Numbered from the stretch's first letter, positions 27,159 through 39,075 are shown. The stretch is DNA of 64,000 nt from Acidobacteriota bacterium (GCA_009694745.1 SHUF01000005.1:35541-99540); one strand, 5' to 3'. The notes: a model not told the origin generated them from the letters alone. Numbers and translations are program-made.

Positions 27159-29819
27159 ATGATGAAAGCAAAAGTTCTGGGGGTGGTCTTCGCCGTGATG
27201 GCGACCTCTGTCGTTGCCCAAGATGCGCGCCTGCAGTCGTGGGCTCGTCACGTGGAGTTGCGGGACCAGTCGCCCTTTCGCGGCCTCAACTGGCAATCGC
27301 TCGGTCCGCGATTTCAGGGCGGCCGAGTCCAACGGCTCACCGCCGTGCCCGGCACCGGCATCATCTACGCAGGCTTCGGATCCGGATCGCTCTGGAAGAC
27401 GATCAACAACGGGTTGACCTGGACGCCGATCTTCGACGACCAGCCCACTTTCACGATCGGCGACGTCGCGGTCTCTGCCTCGAACCCAAATATCCTATAT
27501 GTGGGAACGGGCGAGAGCCTGCTCGCTCGAAGTTCGTTCGCCGGCGTCGGCGTCTTCAAGTCTGTGGACGCCGGGGCGACCTGGACGCACCTGGGCCTCG
27601 CCGACACGCATCAGATCGGCCGCGTCGCCATCCACCCGAAGAACCCAGACATTGTTTTTGTCGCCGCGCTCGGACATCTGTTCACGCCCAACGAAGAGCG
27701 GGGGGTATTCCGCACCAAGGACGGTGGCAAGACGTGGAAGAAGGTGCTGTACATCTCGGACAAGGCCGGGGGAGCCGACGTGGTGTTCGATCCGTCGCGT
27801 CCCGATACAATCTACGCGGCCACCAACGAGCACGACCGCAGGGCGTGGAACTCGATTGAGCACGGCCCGGGATCGGGCGTGTTCAAGTCTGTTGACGGGG
27901 GCGGGACGTGGAAGAAGCTCTCAGACGGTCTGCCGGGCGGCGCGTTCATCGGCCGCATCGGCCTGGCTGTGGCAGCGTCGGCGCCGCAGACGGTCTATGC
28001 GTTCATCGCGAACCAGACGCCCGTGGAGGAAACGCGGCCGGAGGGCACGCGCATCGTTGCGACCGGCCCGGAGGTGTATCGCTCAGATGACCGCGGCGAA
28101 CACTGGCGCAAGCTACCGATGCAGAACGATCGCGCCCGGCTCGGCTCGTACGGCGTCATCGTCGTGGCTCCCGACAACCCGGATGTGTTCTACGCGCTGG
28201 CCCCGAATCTCCAGCGTTCGGACGATGGCGGCCGCACATTCCAGCAGATGCACGGCCTTGTCACGCATCTCTATGAGCATCCGTCTCCGGCTCTGCACCT
28301 GGACCATCACGATCTGTGGATCGATCCCACCGATGCGAAACGAATGATCCTCGGTAACGACGGCGGCGTGTACGTCACGAGTGATCGGGGTGCGACGTGG
28401 CTGCATCTCAACAACATCCCGGTCGGGGAGTTCTATGCGATCTCTGTGGATCAGGCCGATCCGTACCTCATCTACGGCGGCACGCAGGACGACGCAGCGC
28501 TCTTCGGCCCGGGCGACCGCGTACCACTCGACGGTGTCAGAGATCCGTGGCGATACGTGTGGATCGATCTGTGGGGCGGCGGCGATTCCTACGTCACGGC
28601 CGTTGACCCGGCCGACCCGGAGACGATCTACTTCGAGCAGCAGTTCGGTGATTTCCAGCGCAAGAACATGCGCACCGGTCAGATTCGGCGCATTCAGCCC
28701 AAGGCAGAAAAGGATGAGCCCGCGCTGCGTTACAACTGGATGTCGCCGTTCATCATCTCCAGTCACAATCCCGGCATCGTGTACTTTGGCGCCAACAAAC
28801 TGTTTCGCTCACTCAACCGTGGCGACAACTGGATGGCCGTCAGCCCGGATCTGACGACGCAGCCGGGGCCTGAGAAGCGAGGAAACGTTCCGTATGGGAC
28901 CATCACCACGATTAGTGAGTCGCCGCTCCGCCCTGGATTGCTCTACGTGGGGACCGACGACGGCCGGGTGTGGGTGACGCGCAACGACGGCGCCGAGTGG
29001 ACCGAGATTGGCCGTGGCCTGCCGAGCAAGTGGATCAGCCGCGTCGTTGCTTCTGGCCACACCGCGGGAACGGCCTACCTGACCTTGACCGGCTATCGAG
29101 ATAACGACTATCGGCCCTACATTTTCAAGACTGCCGACTTCGGCGAAGTATGGCAGCCGATTGCGGCGGGGTTGCCGGACGAGCAGGTCAACGTCATCCG
29201 CGAAGATCCCCGCAGCGCCGACACACTCTATATCGGCACCGATCAGGGCGGCGTGTATGTGAGCAAGACCGGCGGCAGGTCGTGGATCTCCCTGTCTGCG
29301 AACCTACCGCCGGCGGCCGTTCACGACATCGCCATTCACGCGCGTGAGCGCGAACTGGTCATCGGCACACACGGCCGCAGCGTGTTCAAGATCGACCTCG
29401 TACCCGTTCAGGATTTCTCGGACGCGATCGCCGCCGAGCCGATCCATCTGTTTCCGAGCCGGCCGGCCATGCTCCCCCAGTCGCGTGACTACGGCGGTGA
29501 TTGGGCGCTCGAGACGCGGCGCCCCGCCGCGTTTACGTACTTCCTCAAGAGCGCCGGGCCGGTGTCGCTGCGCATCGTTGATGACAAAGGGATCGTCGTC
29601 ATCGAACGCAAAGAGCAGGGCCGCGCGGGGATCAACGTCGCCGCGTGGGATCTGCTCGTGAGCGGCGGCTACGTGTCGCCGGCGGTGCTTGGCCCCGGTG
29701 CAAAGCTGGTCGGCAGTGGCGAGTATCGGATCGAGTTGCAGTCGGGCGCCGCGAAAGCCGGTGGCGCGCTGACGGTGCAGAAACCGACGATGCCTAAGGT
29801 GCGAATCGGACACCCGTGA
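27159..29819 (+). CDS. Sortilin/VPS10-like BNR-repeat beta-propeller protein, secreted
   Basis: Repeated BNR-type signatures (SVDAGATWTHLGL, TKDGGKTWKKV, SDDRGEHWRKL, SDRGATWLHLNN, SKTGGRSWISLS). Confidence 0.88.
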   Translation: MMKAKVLGVVFAVMATSVVAQDARLQSWARHVELRDQSPFRGLNWQSLGPRFQGGRVQRLTAVPGTGIIYAGFGSGSLWKTINNGLTWTPIFDDQPTFTIGDVAVSASNPNILYVGTGESLLARSSFAGVGVFKSVDAGATWTHLGLADTHQIGRVAIHPKNPDIVFVAALGHLFTPNEERGVFRTKDGGKTWKKVLYISDKAGGADVVFDPSRPDTIYAATNEHDRRAWNSIEHGPGSGVFKSVDGGGTWKKLSDGLPGGAFIGRIGLAVAASAPQTVYAFIANQTPVEETRPEGTRIVATGPEVYRSDDRGEHWRKLPMQNDRARLGSYGVIVVAPDNPDVFYALAPNLQRSDDGGRTFQQMHGLVTHLYEHPSPALHLDHHDLWIDPTDAKRMILGNDGGVYVTSDRGATWLHLNNIPVGEFYAISVDQADPYLIYGGTQDDAALFGPGDRVPLDGVRDPWRYVWIDLWGGGDSYVTAVDPADPETIYFEQQFGDFQRKNMRTGQIRRIQPKAEKDEPALRYNWMSPFIISSHNPGIVYFGANKLFRSLNRGDNWMAVSPDLTTQPGPEKRGNVPYGTITTISESPLRPGLLYVGTDDGRVWVTRNDGAEWTEIGRGLPSKWISRVVASGHTAGTAYLTLTGYRDNDYRPYIFKTADFGEVWQPIAAGLPDEQVNVIREDPRSADTLYIGTDQGGVYVSKTGGRSWISLSANLPPAAVHDIAIHARERELVIGTHGRSVFKIDLVPVQDFSDAIAAEPIHLFPSRPAMLPQSRDYGGDWALETRRPAAFTYFLKSAGPVSLRIVDDKGIVVIERKEQGRAGINVAAWDLLVSGGYVSPAVLGPGAKLVGSGEYRIELQSGAAKAGGALTVQKPTMPKVRIGHP

Positions 29820-29828
29820 CCGGCGCAG

Positions 29829-32285
29829 TCAGCGTTTCGGGATCTGGTTCAGCGTGTAATAGGCGACGTCATGCAGCAGTGGCTGACCGGTTCGGTCGCG
29901 GACACCTGGAAAGTGCAATTCATGGATGTGGCCGAGCACGAGCGCGTCCACGACCAGACGAACACTCAGGCCATCGGCGCTGAGCGTGGCCGAGGTGATG
30001 CGTTGGTCGGCCTGCTCGATTTCCGGGCCGCCGTACGCACCGTAGAAATGGTGTGTGAACGTCTCCAGGGTATAGCTGCCTGGGTCGCGGGCGGTCGCGA
30101 CGTCCACAGGCAAGGTGAAGCGCAGCTCAAAGCCGTCTGGCTTCACCCGCATCGAGTGCACTTCGAACGGCACCTTGCCCGTCCAATCGAGACGCTGTAA
30201 CGCGCGTTCAGCGGGAGCGCGCACGGGCCAGCCTCGTTTGCTGCCGCCGACGAAGATCTGGCCCCGCTCGGTCAGCGCGCCTCCGATGAGTCCCGTCGCA
30301 AAGCCCTGCCGAAAGGGATACGACGCGCCTTGATAGACCCCATTCACTTTTTCCATCTCGGCGCGCATGATGAGGCTGAGCGTGTAGTCGGCAACGAAGA
30401 ACTGCCCCGCGAACGGACCGAACTTTCCGCCCGACGCATCCAGCATCACGGCCGTGGCGCTCTGCCCCATCTTCTTGTAGGGGAACGTGACGGCGGGCGG
30501 GACGTACTGCGGAATGCGCTCGGCATCCAGAGACCGGCGCCCGGTCTGGCCGCCTGTCGGATCGGCGGGACGAGGCCCCATGTTCGGCGCCTGGTCATAC
30601 CAGATGTTGCCGGCCGGGTGGCCCATGAACCCGCCGGGCTTGAGATGTTTCAATGAATTCGCGCTGTTCCAGGGGCCCTGGCTCTCGGCGTAGAACGTGT
30701 CGCCTTCCACGTTGAAGGCAATGCCGCCGGGGCTGCGCAGTCCGCTGCTCATCGCCTCCCAGCGACCATCGGGAAAGTGGCGGAGGGCCCATCCGCGAAA
30801 CAGCCGATTCGACGTGTAGCTGTCGGTGAGCCCATGCACCGTCCAGATGGCCCCGTCTCGGTCGAAACCCGATCCAAAGGTGAACTCGTGTTCGCCGCCC
30901 CAGGCCCAGGCATCGCTCATCGTCTCGAAGCGATCGGCCCGTCCGTCGCCATCCGTGTCTCGGAGGCGGGTCACCTCGCTCTGCTGCGTGGCGTACATCA
31001 CGCCGTCACGCGACGCGAGACCGAGGACCTCCGTCAGCCCCGTCGCGAACAGCTTCCACTGCGGCGCGGACGAAGGGGCGTCGGCATCTGTCGCGACGTA
31101 GATCTCTCCGCGCCGCGTCCCGATCGCGAGGCGTCCATCGGGCAGTGAGAGAATACTGCCCGCTTCCATCACCGCAGTCGGCGGCATCGGCACGTCGGTC
31201 ATGACGTAGAACTCCGCCTCGCGTTCGTTCACCGGCACTTCTGCCAGGTCGTCAGTACTGAGATTCTGCTGGAGATCAGCCGGCTTGACGCCGGGCCGGT
31301 AGCCGCCGAAGTCACTGGGGCGCGGCGTGTACGAGCCGACCAGCGTCACGTCGGACTTGGCCGGTATCTGGTCTTCCAGTCCGACGGCCCAATAGCAGGC
31401 GTTGACGAACATCCGGCGGACGCCCTCTTCCTTGAAATCGTCGCCATACCCCATCGTGGTCGTAAACACACGGGCGGCCTTGCCTTCACGCCCGGTGAAG
31501 GTCTTGATCCAGGCGATCGGAACCGGTGGCTTGCGCTCGTCGGCCTTGTCGTCTGGCTTCAAGCCCATCAACGGTTGCCCCAGGACCAGTGGGCGGCTGT
31601 CGCCCTCGAGCGCGGTGACGCTATAGGCATGCGAGACGCCCCACAGCCGATCGATGCCGCGCAGAATCGGATGGTCCTTCATCTCCGCAACCGCGATGCC
31701 CAACGTGCTTTGGGTGCGGTACCCCCCATAGTGATTGATCCACGTCTCACCCAGAACCTGTCTTCCGAAGCCTCCCTGGAACGCCGGGTGCGGACCGCGC
31801 CAGCCCCACTCGGAGAACTTCTCTGCCTGGAACTTGTCGTAGCTGAACGCGTGAGTTGCCGTGCGGATGCCGATGACCGGCCGGCCGGAGTTCACGTACT
31901 CAACGAACTTGGCCATCTGCTCTTCAGGCAGGCGCCGGAACCTGGTGAAGACCACCACCAAATCCGCGTCTTTGAGCGCGTCGAGTCCGGGAATGTTGTC
32001 GACGACCGATGGATCAATCTCGCCGGTGTCGCGGTTGATCGAGAAGAGGACGGTCGCCTGAAACCCATGCCGCTGCGCGAGGATCCTCGCCATCGCCGGC
32101 ATGGATTCCTCCGAGCGATACTCCTCGTCCCCGGTGATGAACACGATCTTCTTGCCTTTGCCAGGACCGGCGCCGCCCTTGTACGTGAGCCACTGATCGG
32201 CGCGCGCGAAGCCACGGTCCGAGGCACCGATCGCGATAGCCAGAGCGACGACGAGGGGAATGACGAAGGCCGATTTACCAGACAT
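29829..32285 (-). CDS. ThuA-domain protein fused to PQQ-dependent dehydrogenase-like propeller
   Basis: KKIVFITGDEEYRSEESMPAMARILAQRHGF...GIRTATHAF (ThuA) then LPDGRLAIGTRRGEIYVATDAD...GGIAFNVEGDTFYAESQGPWN...GGSKRGWP. Confidence 0.82.
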   Translation of the reverse strand: MSGKSAFVIPLVVALAIAIGASDRGFARADQWLTYKGGAGPGKGKKIVFITGDEEYRSEESMPAMARILAQRHGFQATVLFSINRDTGEIDPSVVDNIPGLDALKDADLVVVFTRFRRLPEEQMAKFVEYVNSGRPVIGIRTATHAFSYDKFQAEKFSEWGWRGPHPAFQGGFGRQVLGETWINHYGGYRTQSTLGIAVAEMKDHPILRGIDRLWGVSHAYSVTALEGDSRPLVLGQPLMGLKPDDKADERKPPVPIAWIKTFTGREGKAARVFTTTMGYGDDFKEEGVRRMFVNACYWAVGLEDQIPAKSDVTLVGSYTPRPSDFGGYRPGVKPADLQQNLSTDDLAEVPVNEREAEFYVMTDVPMPPTAVMEAGSILSLPDGRLAIGTRRGEIYVATDADAPSSAPQWKLFATGLTEVLGLASRDGVMYATQQSEVTRLRDTDGDGRADRFETMSDAWAWGGEHEFTFGSGFDRDGAIWTVHGLTDSYTSNRLFRGWALRHFPDGRWEAMSSGLRSPGGIAFNVEGDTFYAESQGPWNSANSLKHLKPGGFMGHPAGNIWYDQAPNMGPRPADPTGGQTGRRSLDAERIPQYVPPAVTFPYKKMGQSATAVMLDASGGKFGPFAGQFFVADYTLSLIMRAEMEKVNGVYQGASYPFRQGFATGLIGGALTERGQIFVGGSKRGWPVRAPAERALQRLDWTGKVPFEVHSMRVKPDGFELRFTLPVDVATARDPGSYTLETFTHHFYGAYGGPEIEQADQRITSATLSADGLSVRLVVDALVLGHIHELHFPGVRDRTGQPLLHDVAYYTLNQIPKR

Positions 32286-35022
32286 ACTCGATCTCCAGTC
32301 GGTGGTTCCTTCCCGAAAACCTCACGGGGACGAGCAGTTCCTGCTGATTGCCCGTACCGCGCACAAGCGGTTTTCCGCCGCCCTCGACGCGGATCGTCAG
32401 GGCATCATCAAGTCGCCAGGTGTTCCCGCGGCCCGGCGTGATCTTCCCGACAGCGACCCGAAAATAGAGATGGTTCGGCGGCGGGTCGGACAGTGTCACT
32501 GTGCGACGCAATCCGCTCTTCCCTGCGGCGTCCAGGGGAGTCATGAAGTCTTCGACGCCCACGTTGCGGAACGAGTAGAGGAACGTCGGACGGTTCAGGG
32601 TGCCGAGTTGGGAGCCGCTGAACTTCAGGCCTGCGGCCTTGCCGGCACCGGTGGGCCACGGCGCCTTCGGATCGGTCAGGACCGCCAGCGCGGAGCCCTG
32701 CGGAAAGATGACGACGTCGCTGCCCAGTGGCCGAATCTGCCCCATGCCCTGAACGCCCCAGTGGGGCGCGGTATTGAGAAAGCGACCGCGCCACAACAAC
32801 GACAGCCGCATGGCCTCGGCGTCGAACGCCGCGTTGAGTTGCCCGGGATAGCCGACGGCGATGGCGCGAAAGCCCGCTTCCCAGAGTTTGCCGCGGTACA
32901 CGACGGCTTCGCCGCCGACGATGAGTTCCACGTTCTGCCGGTTCAGGCCTTCGGGGAACGTCGCGCGCGAACCGCCGGCCAGATAGGCCCACATCGCGGA
33001 GAACTGGCGGTCGGTGTTGCCTCCCAGGACCGCCGGCAGCGAACTCACGCCCTTTGGCCAGAATGACGGCATGAGGATGCCTGGGTGGAAACGATCCGGG
33101 TCAATGAGAAACTCACGAAACCAATCTTCGTTCAGTCGCTCCGTGGTGGTCACAAGATCGATCACGTTCAGCGCGTGTGCGGGCTGGCGATTGAAGCGAT
33201 GGCAGGCGATGCACGAGACCCCGTCGGTGCCGACGAGCGCGCGGCCAGCCTCCACCTGGACACGTGGTGCATCCGGTGGCGCCGCGGTTGAGGAACGAAC
33301 TGGTTCCGCGCGGCGGTCGAGTGCGACGAACAGATCCCTGAGATGCCCGACGTTCGCCGCGCCGTACTGCGGCATCCGCGTGTTCAGATTGGGCCGCACG
33401 CTCGCGCCTTGAACAAACACGCGTTGGAGCCATGCGGGCGTCAGCCGATCGCCGACGCCGTCAAGAGGCGGCGGGAGGCGACCCCGATCCCCAAGATCGT
33501 CACCGTTCGACATGAAGAACGCATCGCGCGCCGGCGTCACGCCTCCGACGCCGTCGCGCACGTGACACGCCGTGCAATTGAACGATGCCATTGTGTGCAT
33601 CAGCCGTTCCCGCGACGTGGGTGCGGGAAGGTCGGCGCGATGCAGTGATGTCACCGCCTGCCGCAGCGCGGCGCGCTTGGGCGCATCGAGGTGATAGTTC
33701 AGCGCCTCGCCCGTCGGCAATTCCGAAAGACATCCGCGCGTGATGTTCAGGGCGGAGAGCGAGGGCGGAACGTTGGGCGGCTTCCGCGCCTCGTGGCACA
33801 CGCCGCAGTTCAACTGCGCGTAGAGCGCGCGCCCGGTCGCCGCCTTCGCCGCATCCACCACGAACGCTGAGGGCGCGGCCACGGACGCAGGCGCACTCTG
33901 CAGACGCGACGCCGGGATCACCTGACGCGCGACGCCTGGACCCTCCCATTCCACCTTGAGCGCGGGCACCCCCGGCCCCCGCTGCACGTAGTCGACCGTC
34001 AGCACGTGCAGTCCCGTGGTCAGGCGCAGTGTCGTCTTTGCATCGACGCTCTCGCGCTGCCAACTGTCCCCACCCAGGAGCCATCGCTCGCGGACCGAAA
34101 GCCGGCTCGCCCCCGTGGCCGCGAGATAGAAGGTGTAGTCGCCCGGCTCGTCGATCCGAAGCCAGCCTGAAAAACGCAGGGCATAACCGCGCGCGGCGCC
34201 CATGGCGTCGAGCGTGAAGCCTGGTGTTGGCCCGGTGCGCGAGAGTTCGGCGGAGTCGAGCTCCTCGAACGAGCGGATTCGTCCACGGTACTGCGCCACT
34301 TCGAGCGGAGCGGGCACCTGGGTTTCGCGCAGGAGGTAATGGGCGATGTCCGCCGCCTCGACGTCGGTGAGTGGCATGGCCGGCATCCGACCTGAAGGCC
34401 GTGACGCCAACGGATCACGGAGGAACCGCTGTAGCCCATCAAATGACCACTTCTCCACGATGCGCGGGAACGGTGAGGCCGGCGGTGGGCTCTGCTCCGT
34501 GTTCTGTGGCGCATGACACCCCACGCAGCCAACGCGGTGATACAGACCCTCCCCGCGCGCGACTGCCGCCCTGTCCGGCAGAACGCGACTGAACTCCAGG
34601 GGTGCGAGCGACGCCAGATAGTGGGTCAACGCCTCGGCTCCCGCCGCCCGCTCTGCCGCCGGCCTGGCCTGAAGCACGTCCGGCATCGTCGTCCCGGGCA
34701 TCACCTCCTGGGGTGCTGTCAGGTAGCGCTGTATCCACGCGGCACTCGCGCGATTCCCGATTCCCGCCAGCCGAGGGGCCATCTTCGGCGACAACCACTG
34801 TGCTTGCCGGGCCGAGGGCGCGTGACAGGCGGTGCAGCCCAATTCGCCCAGCAGCACGCGGCCCGCCGCTGCGTCTTGCGTGGACTCCTGCGGCGCCGCA
34901 GCGGAGGCCGTGAACCCTCTCGCCGTCACGGCGGACATCAACAGCAGGGCGCTGGTGCAATGCACCAACACAAACACTCTGGCCGCGAGCATGGTGCGGC
35001 ACCCAGTTCCCCAGTTCATCAT
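32275..35022 (-). CDS. Multihaem c-type cytochrome with PA14-like domain (5 CxxCH)
   Basis: CTACH, CVGCH, CGVCH, CTACH, CIACH; PA14-like ALRFSGWLRIDEPGDYTFYLAATGASRLSVRERWLLGG; 11-nt overlap with downstream ThuA gene. Confidence 0.87.
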   Translation of the reverse strand: MMNWGTGCRTMLAARVFVLVHCTSALLLMSAVTARGFTASAAAPQESTQDAAAGRVLLGELGCTACHAPSARQAQWLSPKMAPRLAGIGNRASAAWIQRYLTAPQEVMPGTTMPDVLQARPAAERAAGAEALTHYLASLAPLEFSRVLPDRAAVARGEGLYHRVGCVGCHAPQNTEQSPPPASPFPRIVEKWSFDGLQRFLRDPLASRPSGRMPAMPLTDVEAADIAHYLLRETQVPAPLEVAQYRGRIRSFEELDSAELSRTGPTPGFTLDAMGAARGYALRFSGWLRIDEPGDYTFYLAATGASRLSVRERWLLGGDSWQRESVDAKTTLRLTTGLHVLTVDYVQRGPGVPALKVEWEGPGVARQVIPASRLQSAPASVAAPSAFVVDAAKAATGRALYAQLNCGVCHEARKPPNVPPSLSALNITRGCLSELPTGEALNYHLDAPKRAALRQAVTSLHRADLPAPTSRERLMHTMASFNCTACHVRDGVGGVTPARDAFFMSNGDDLGDRGRLPPPLDGVGDRLTPAWLQRVFVQGASVRPNLNTRMPQYGAANVGHLRDLFVALDRRAEPVRSSTAAPPDAPRVQVEAGRALVGTDGVSCIACHRFNRQPAHALNVIDLVTTTERLNEDWFREFLIDPDRFHPGILMPSFWPKGVSSLPAVLGGNTDRQFSAMWAYLAGGSRATFPEGLNRQNVELIVGGEAVVYRGKLWEAGFRAIAVGYPGQLNAAFDAEAMRLSLLWRGRFLNTAPHWGVQGMGQIRPLGSDVVIFPQGSALAVLTDPKAPWPTGAGKAAGLKFSGSQLGTLNRPTFLYSFRNVGVEDFMTPLDAAGKSGLRRTVTLSDPPPNHLYFRVAVGKITPGRGNTWRLDDALTIRVEGGGKPLVRGTGNQQELLVPVRFSGRNHRLEIEYVW

Positions 35023-35050
35023 TTCTTTATCACTGAGGTCCAGTTGGTGG

Positions 35051-35278
35051 TCACCGGGACCCCGACTCCTCTATCCCGTAGATACCCGCGATGTTCGGGT
35101 GATTGAGTGACGCGAGCACCTGCGCCTCGCGCGCAAACGCATTGGGCAGCACCTTGATGGCCACATCGCGATTGAGCTTCGTATCGCGCGCGCGATAGAC
35201 CTCGCCCATGCCACCCGCACCGAAGGGGGCAACGATCTCGTAAGGGCCGAGCTGGGTACCTGGAGACAGACTACTCAT
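35051..35278 (-). pseudogene. Ser/Thr protein kinase N-terminal remnant
   Basis: [72 protein letters not shown]; lacks catalytic loop and the segment between NAFA and REAQ. Confidence 0.8.
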
Positions 35279-35311
35279 ATTGGTTACGGCGCCATTCTGG
35301 CCCGGATTAGC

Positions 35312-35750
35312 TCACATCGCCACCTTTGTTCTCATCACCGTCGCATCGCGCCATTTGGCCTCGAATCCGATGAGGCGACACCCGCGCTTCCAGATAAAGT
35401 CCAGCTCCGCTCCCGCAAGCGTCGACCAGAACGCCACGTCACGCTCGGAGACGCGGGCAAGGATTGCCTCGAGCACCAGGCCCTCCCACGGCGCGCCAAG
35501 CGACGGATGTCCCTTGAGATCCCGGAATGTTCGAATGCCGAGCAGGGCGTGCAGCAGACCTGAGTCCCTGACGAAGACTTTCGGTGACTTCACGAGTCGT
35601 TTCTCAAGATTCGGCAGCCACGGCTGCAGCTGGCGCACGACCAGCGCCCCCGTCAACAGATCCACATGGCGCTTGACGGTCGGGTACGATTCTCCGAGGG
35701 CCGCGGCCAACGCCGCGCCGCTCCACGCAGGATGAGGTTCTAGACAAACG
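35312..35750 (-). pseudogene. DUF4143-type ATPase C-terminal remnant
   Basis: AAALGESYPTVKRHVDLLTGALVVRQLQPWLPNLEKRLVKSPKVFVRDSGLLHALLGIRTFRDLKGHPSLGAPWEGLVLEAIL...GAELDFIWKRGCRLIGFEAKWRDAT; no AAA domain upstream. Confidence 0.8.
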
Positions 35751-36063
35751 TTGAACTGTCGCGCACGTCGGCCTGAGGAAACCGCTCGCGCAGCAGCTTG
35801 ACGAACCGCAGCTCCCGCGTCAGTCGCCCGTCCCACACGTTCATCGTCATCGACCGCTGCAGCGCGTTGAATTGTTCGTTGCTGTGCTCCGGGCCGATCT
35901 CTTCGGGCGCGCTCGATGCCGGTGACCCGGGTCGGCGCACGCACGAGGTCGACCGGAATACCGTGAAGAACAGCACGCATTCTTTCCGCATGCCATCGAC
36001 CACCAGGATGGCGTCGGGAATCTCGACGCCAGTCATGTAGGTCGTGCCCTTGCAGGAAGCCAA
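35740..36063 (-). pseudogene. Aminopeptidase P (Xaa-Pro) remnant with internal deletions/frameshifts
   Basis: Frame 1 TYMTGVEIPDAILVVDGMRKECVLFFT; frame 2 GIPVDLVRAPTRVTGIERA; frame 1 again PEEIGPEHSNEQFNALQRSMTMNVWDGRLTRELRFVKLLRERFPQADVRDSSTFV*; metal-binding domain absent. Confidence 0.72.
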
Positions 36064-36120
36064 CGCCGCTCTCCGACGTTGTGGCGCCCGGGAAGGTCGC
36101 GACCCCGTTGCCGATGTCGC

Positions 36121-37866
<1,746 letters not shown>

Positions 37867-37881
37867 TCACGTCGAAACGCG

Positions 37882-39039
37882 CTACAGCTTGCGGACGACG
37901 AAACACTTCAGGTACGCCGTCTCTGGCACACCCAGGAGCACCGGGTGATCGCGGGCCTGCAGGCGTTTCTCCACAAGGGCCACCGACGCGTGGGCATCGA
38001 TCGCCGCATGCAGCAGCATGTCCTGGAACAGCGCCTCGTCCACATGGTAGGAACAACTGCAGGTGATCAGGATTCCGCCGGGCTTAAGCAGTTTGAGCGC
38101 CCGCAAATTGATCTCCTTATATCCACCGAGCGCCTTCGCCAGCGTGGCCTTGTTCTTGGCAAACGCCGGCGGGTCCAGCACGATCGTGTCGAAGCGCTCC
38201 TTGGCGATTTCCAGCTCCCGAAGCTCGTCGAACACATTCGCGAGCCGGGCTTCGATGTTGGTCAGGCCGTTCCGGCGCGCATTGTCGGCCACCGCCGCCA
38301 CGGCCAGCTCCGACCCGTCGATCGACAGCACCGATTCGCACCGGCGCGCCATCTGTAGCGCGAATCCCCCGTTGTAGGAAAACGCGTCGAGCGCACGGCC
38401 GCGGGCGTACTGGCCGGCCGCCAGGTGGTTTTCGCGTTGGTCGAGGAACAGTCCGGTTTTCTGCCCGTGGCGCACATCCACACGATGCGTGATGTCGCCC
38501 TCGCGAACGTCGATCAGGTCGGGCACCTCGCCGGCCACGACGTCCACCACCTCCGGCAGGTCCTCGAGGCGTCTGATCTTGGCGTCATTGCGGGCCAGAA
38601 TGCCTTTTGGCTTCAGGGCCTCGCCGAGCAGTTCCACGATCAGGTCCAGCCGCCGGTCGCTGGCCTGGCAGAGCGTCTGCACCACCAGGTAGTCGCCATA
38701 CCGATCAACGATGAGCGCCGGAAGACCATCGGCTTCCGCGCTGACCAGCCGATAGGCGTTCCCGTCGGGCGAGAGCGCGTCGCGATACGCCAGCGCCGCC
38801 CGTAACCGGTCACCAAACAGCACCCGCTCATCGCGCGGCCCTTCCCCGAGCATCCGCAACGTGATTTGGGAGGTGCTGCTGAAAAACGCGAGGCCAAGCG
38901 GCCGGCCGCGTTCCGTTCGGACTTCTACCAGATCACCGGGCTCGGCCTCGGCCGTCATCACATCCGAGCGATAGATCCAAGGATGCCCTGCACGCCAACG
39001 TTCCACGCCCCGGACGGAGATCACTGCAATGGGAAGCAC
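37882..39039 (-). CDS. RlmI-like PUA-domain class I rRNA methyltransferase
   Basis: RWRAGHPWIYRSDV (PUA), ERKT-like QKTGLFLDQRENHLAAG, ALDAFSYNGGFALQMA, FDTIVLDPPAFAKNK. GTG start at 39039; track start 39102 is over-extended. Confidence 0.9.
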   Translation of the reverse strand: MLPIAVISVRGVERWRAGHPWIYRSDVMTAEAEPGDLVEVRTERGRPLGLAFFSSTSQITLRMLGEGPRDERVLFGDRLRAALAYRDALSPDGNAYRLVSAEADGLPALIVDRYGDYLVVQTLCQASDRRLDLIVELLGEALKPKGILARNDAKIRRLEDLPEVVDVVAGEVPDLIDVREGDITHRVDVRHGQKTGLFLDQRENHLAAGQYARGRALDAFSYNGGFALQMARRCESVLSIDGSELAVAAVADNARRNGLTNIEARLANVFDELRELEIAKERFDTIVLDPPAFAKNKATLAKALGGYKEINLRALKLLKPGGILITCSCSYHVDEALFQDMLLHAAIDAHASVALVEKRLQARDHPVLLGVPETAYLKCFVVRKL

Positions 39040-39044
39040 ACCGG

Positions 39045-39068
39045 ATTGTAGACCCTTCCGACTATACT
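39045..39068. promoter_or_regulatory. Divergent -10 boxes: TACAAT on minus (39050-39045) and TATACT on plus (39063-39068)
   Basis: 5 nt and 7 nt from the GTG (39039) and ATG (39076) starts respectively. Confidence 0.55.
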
Positions 39069-39075
39069 CAGTGCG

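Noticed and set aside
29829-35022. Possible defence island or secretion system around the cytochrome/ThuA genes
   Set aside because: Domain content is catabolic/redox; no nuclease, helicase, TIR, CBASS or secretion components.
35312-36063. DUF4143 fragment as part of an active toxin-antitoxin or mobile module
   Set aside because: AAA domain missing and no partner gene; remnant only.
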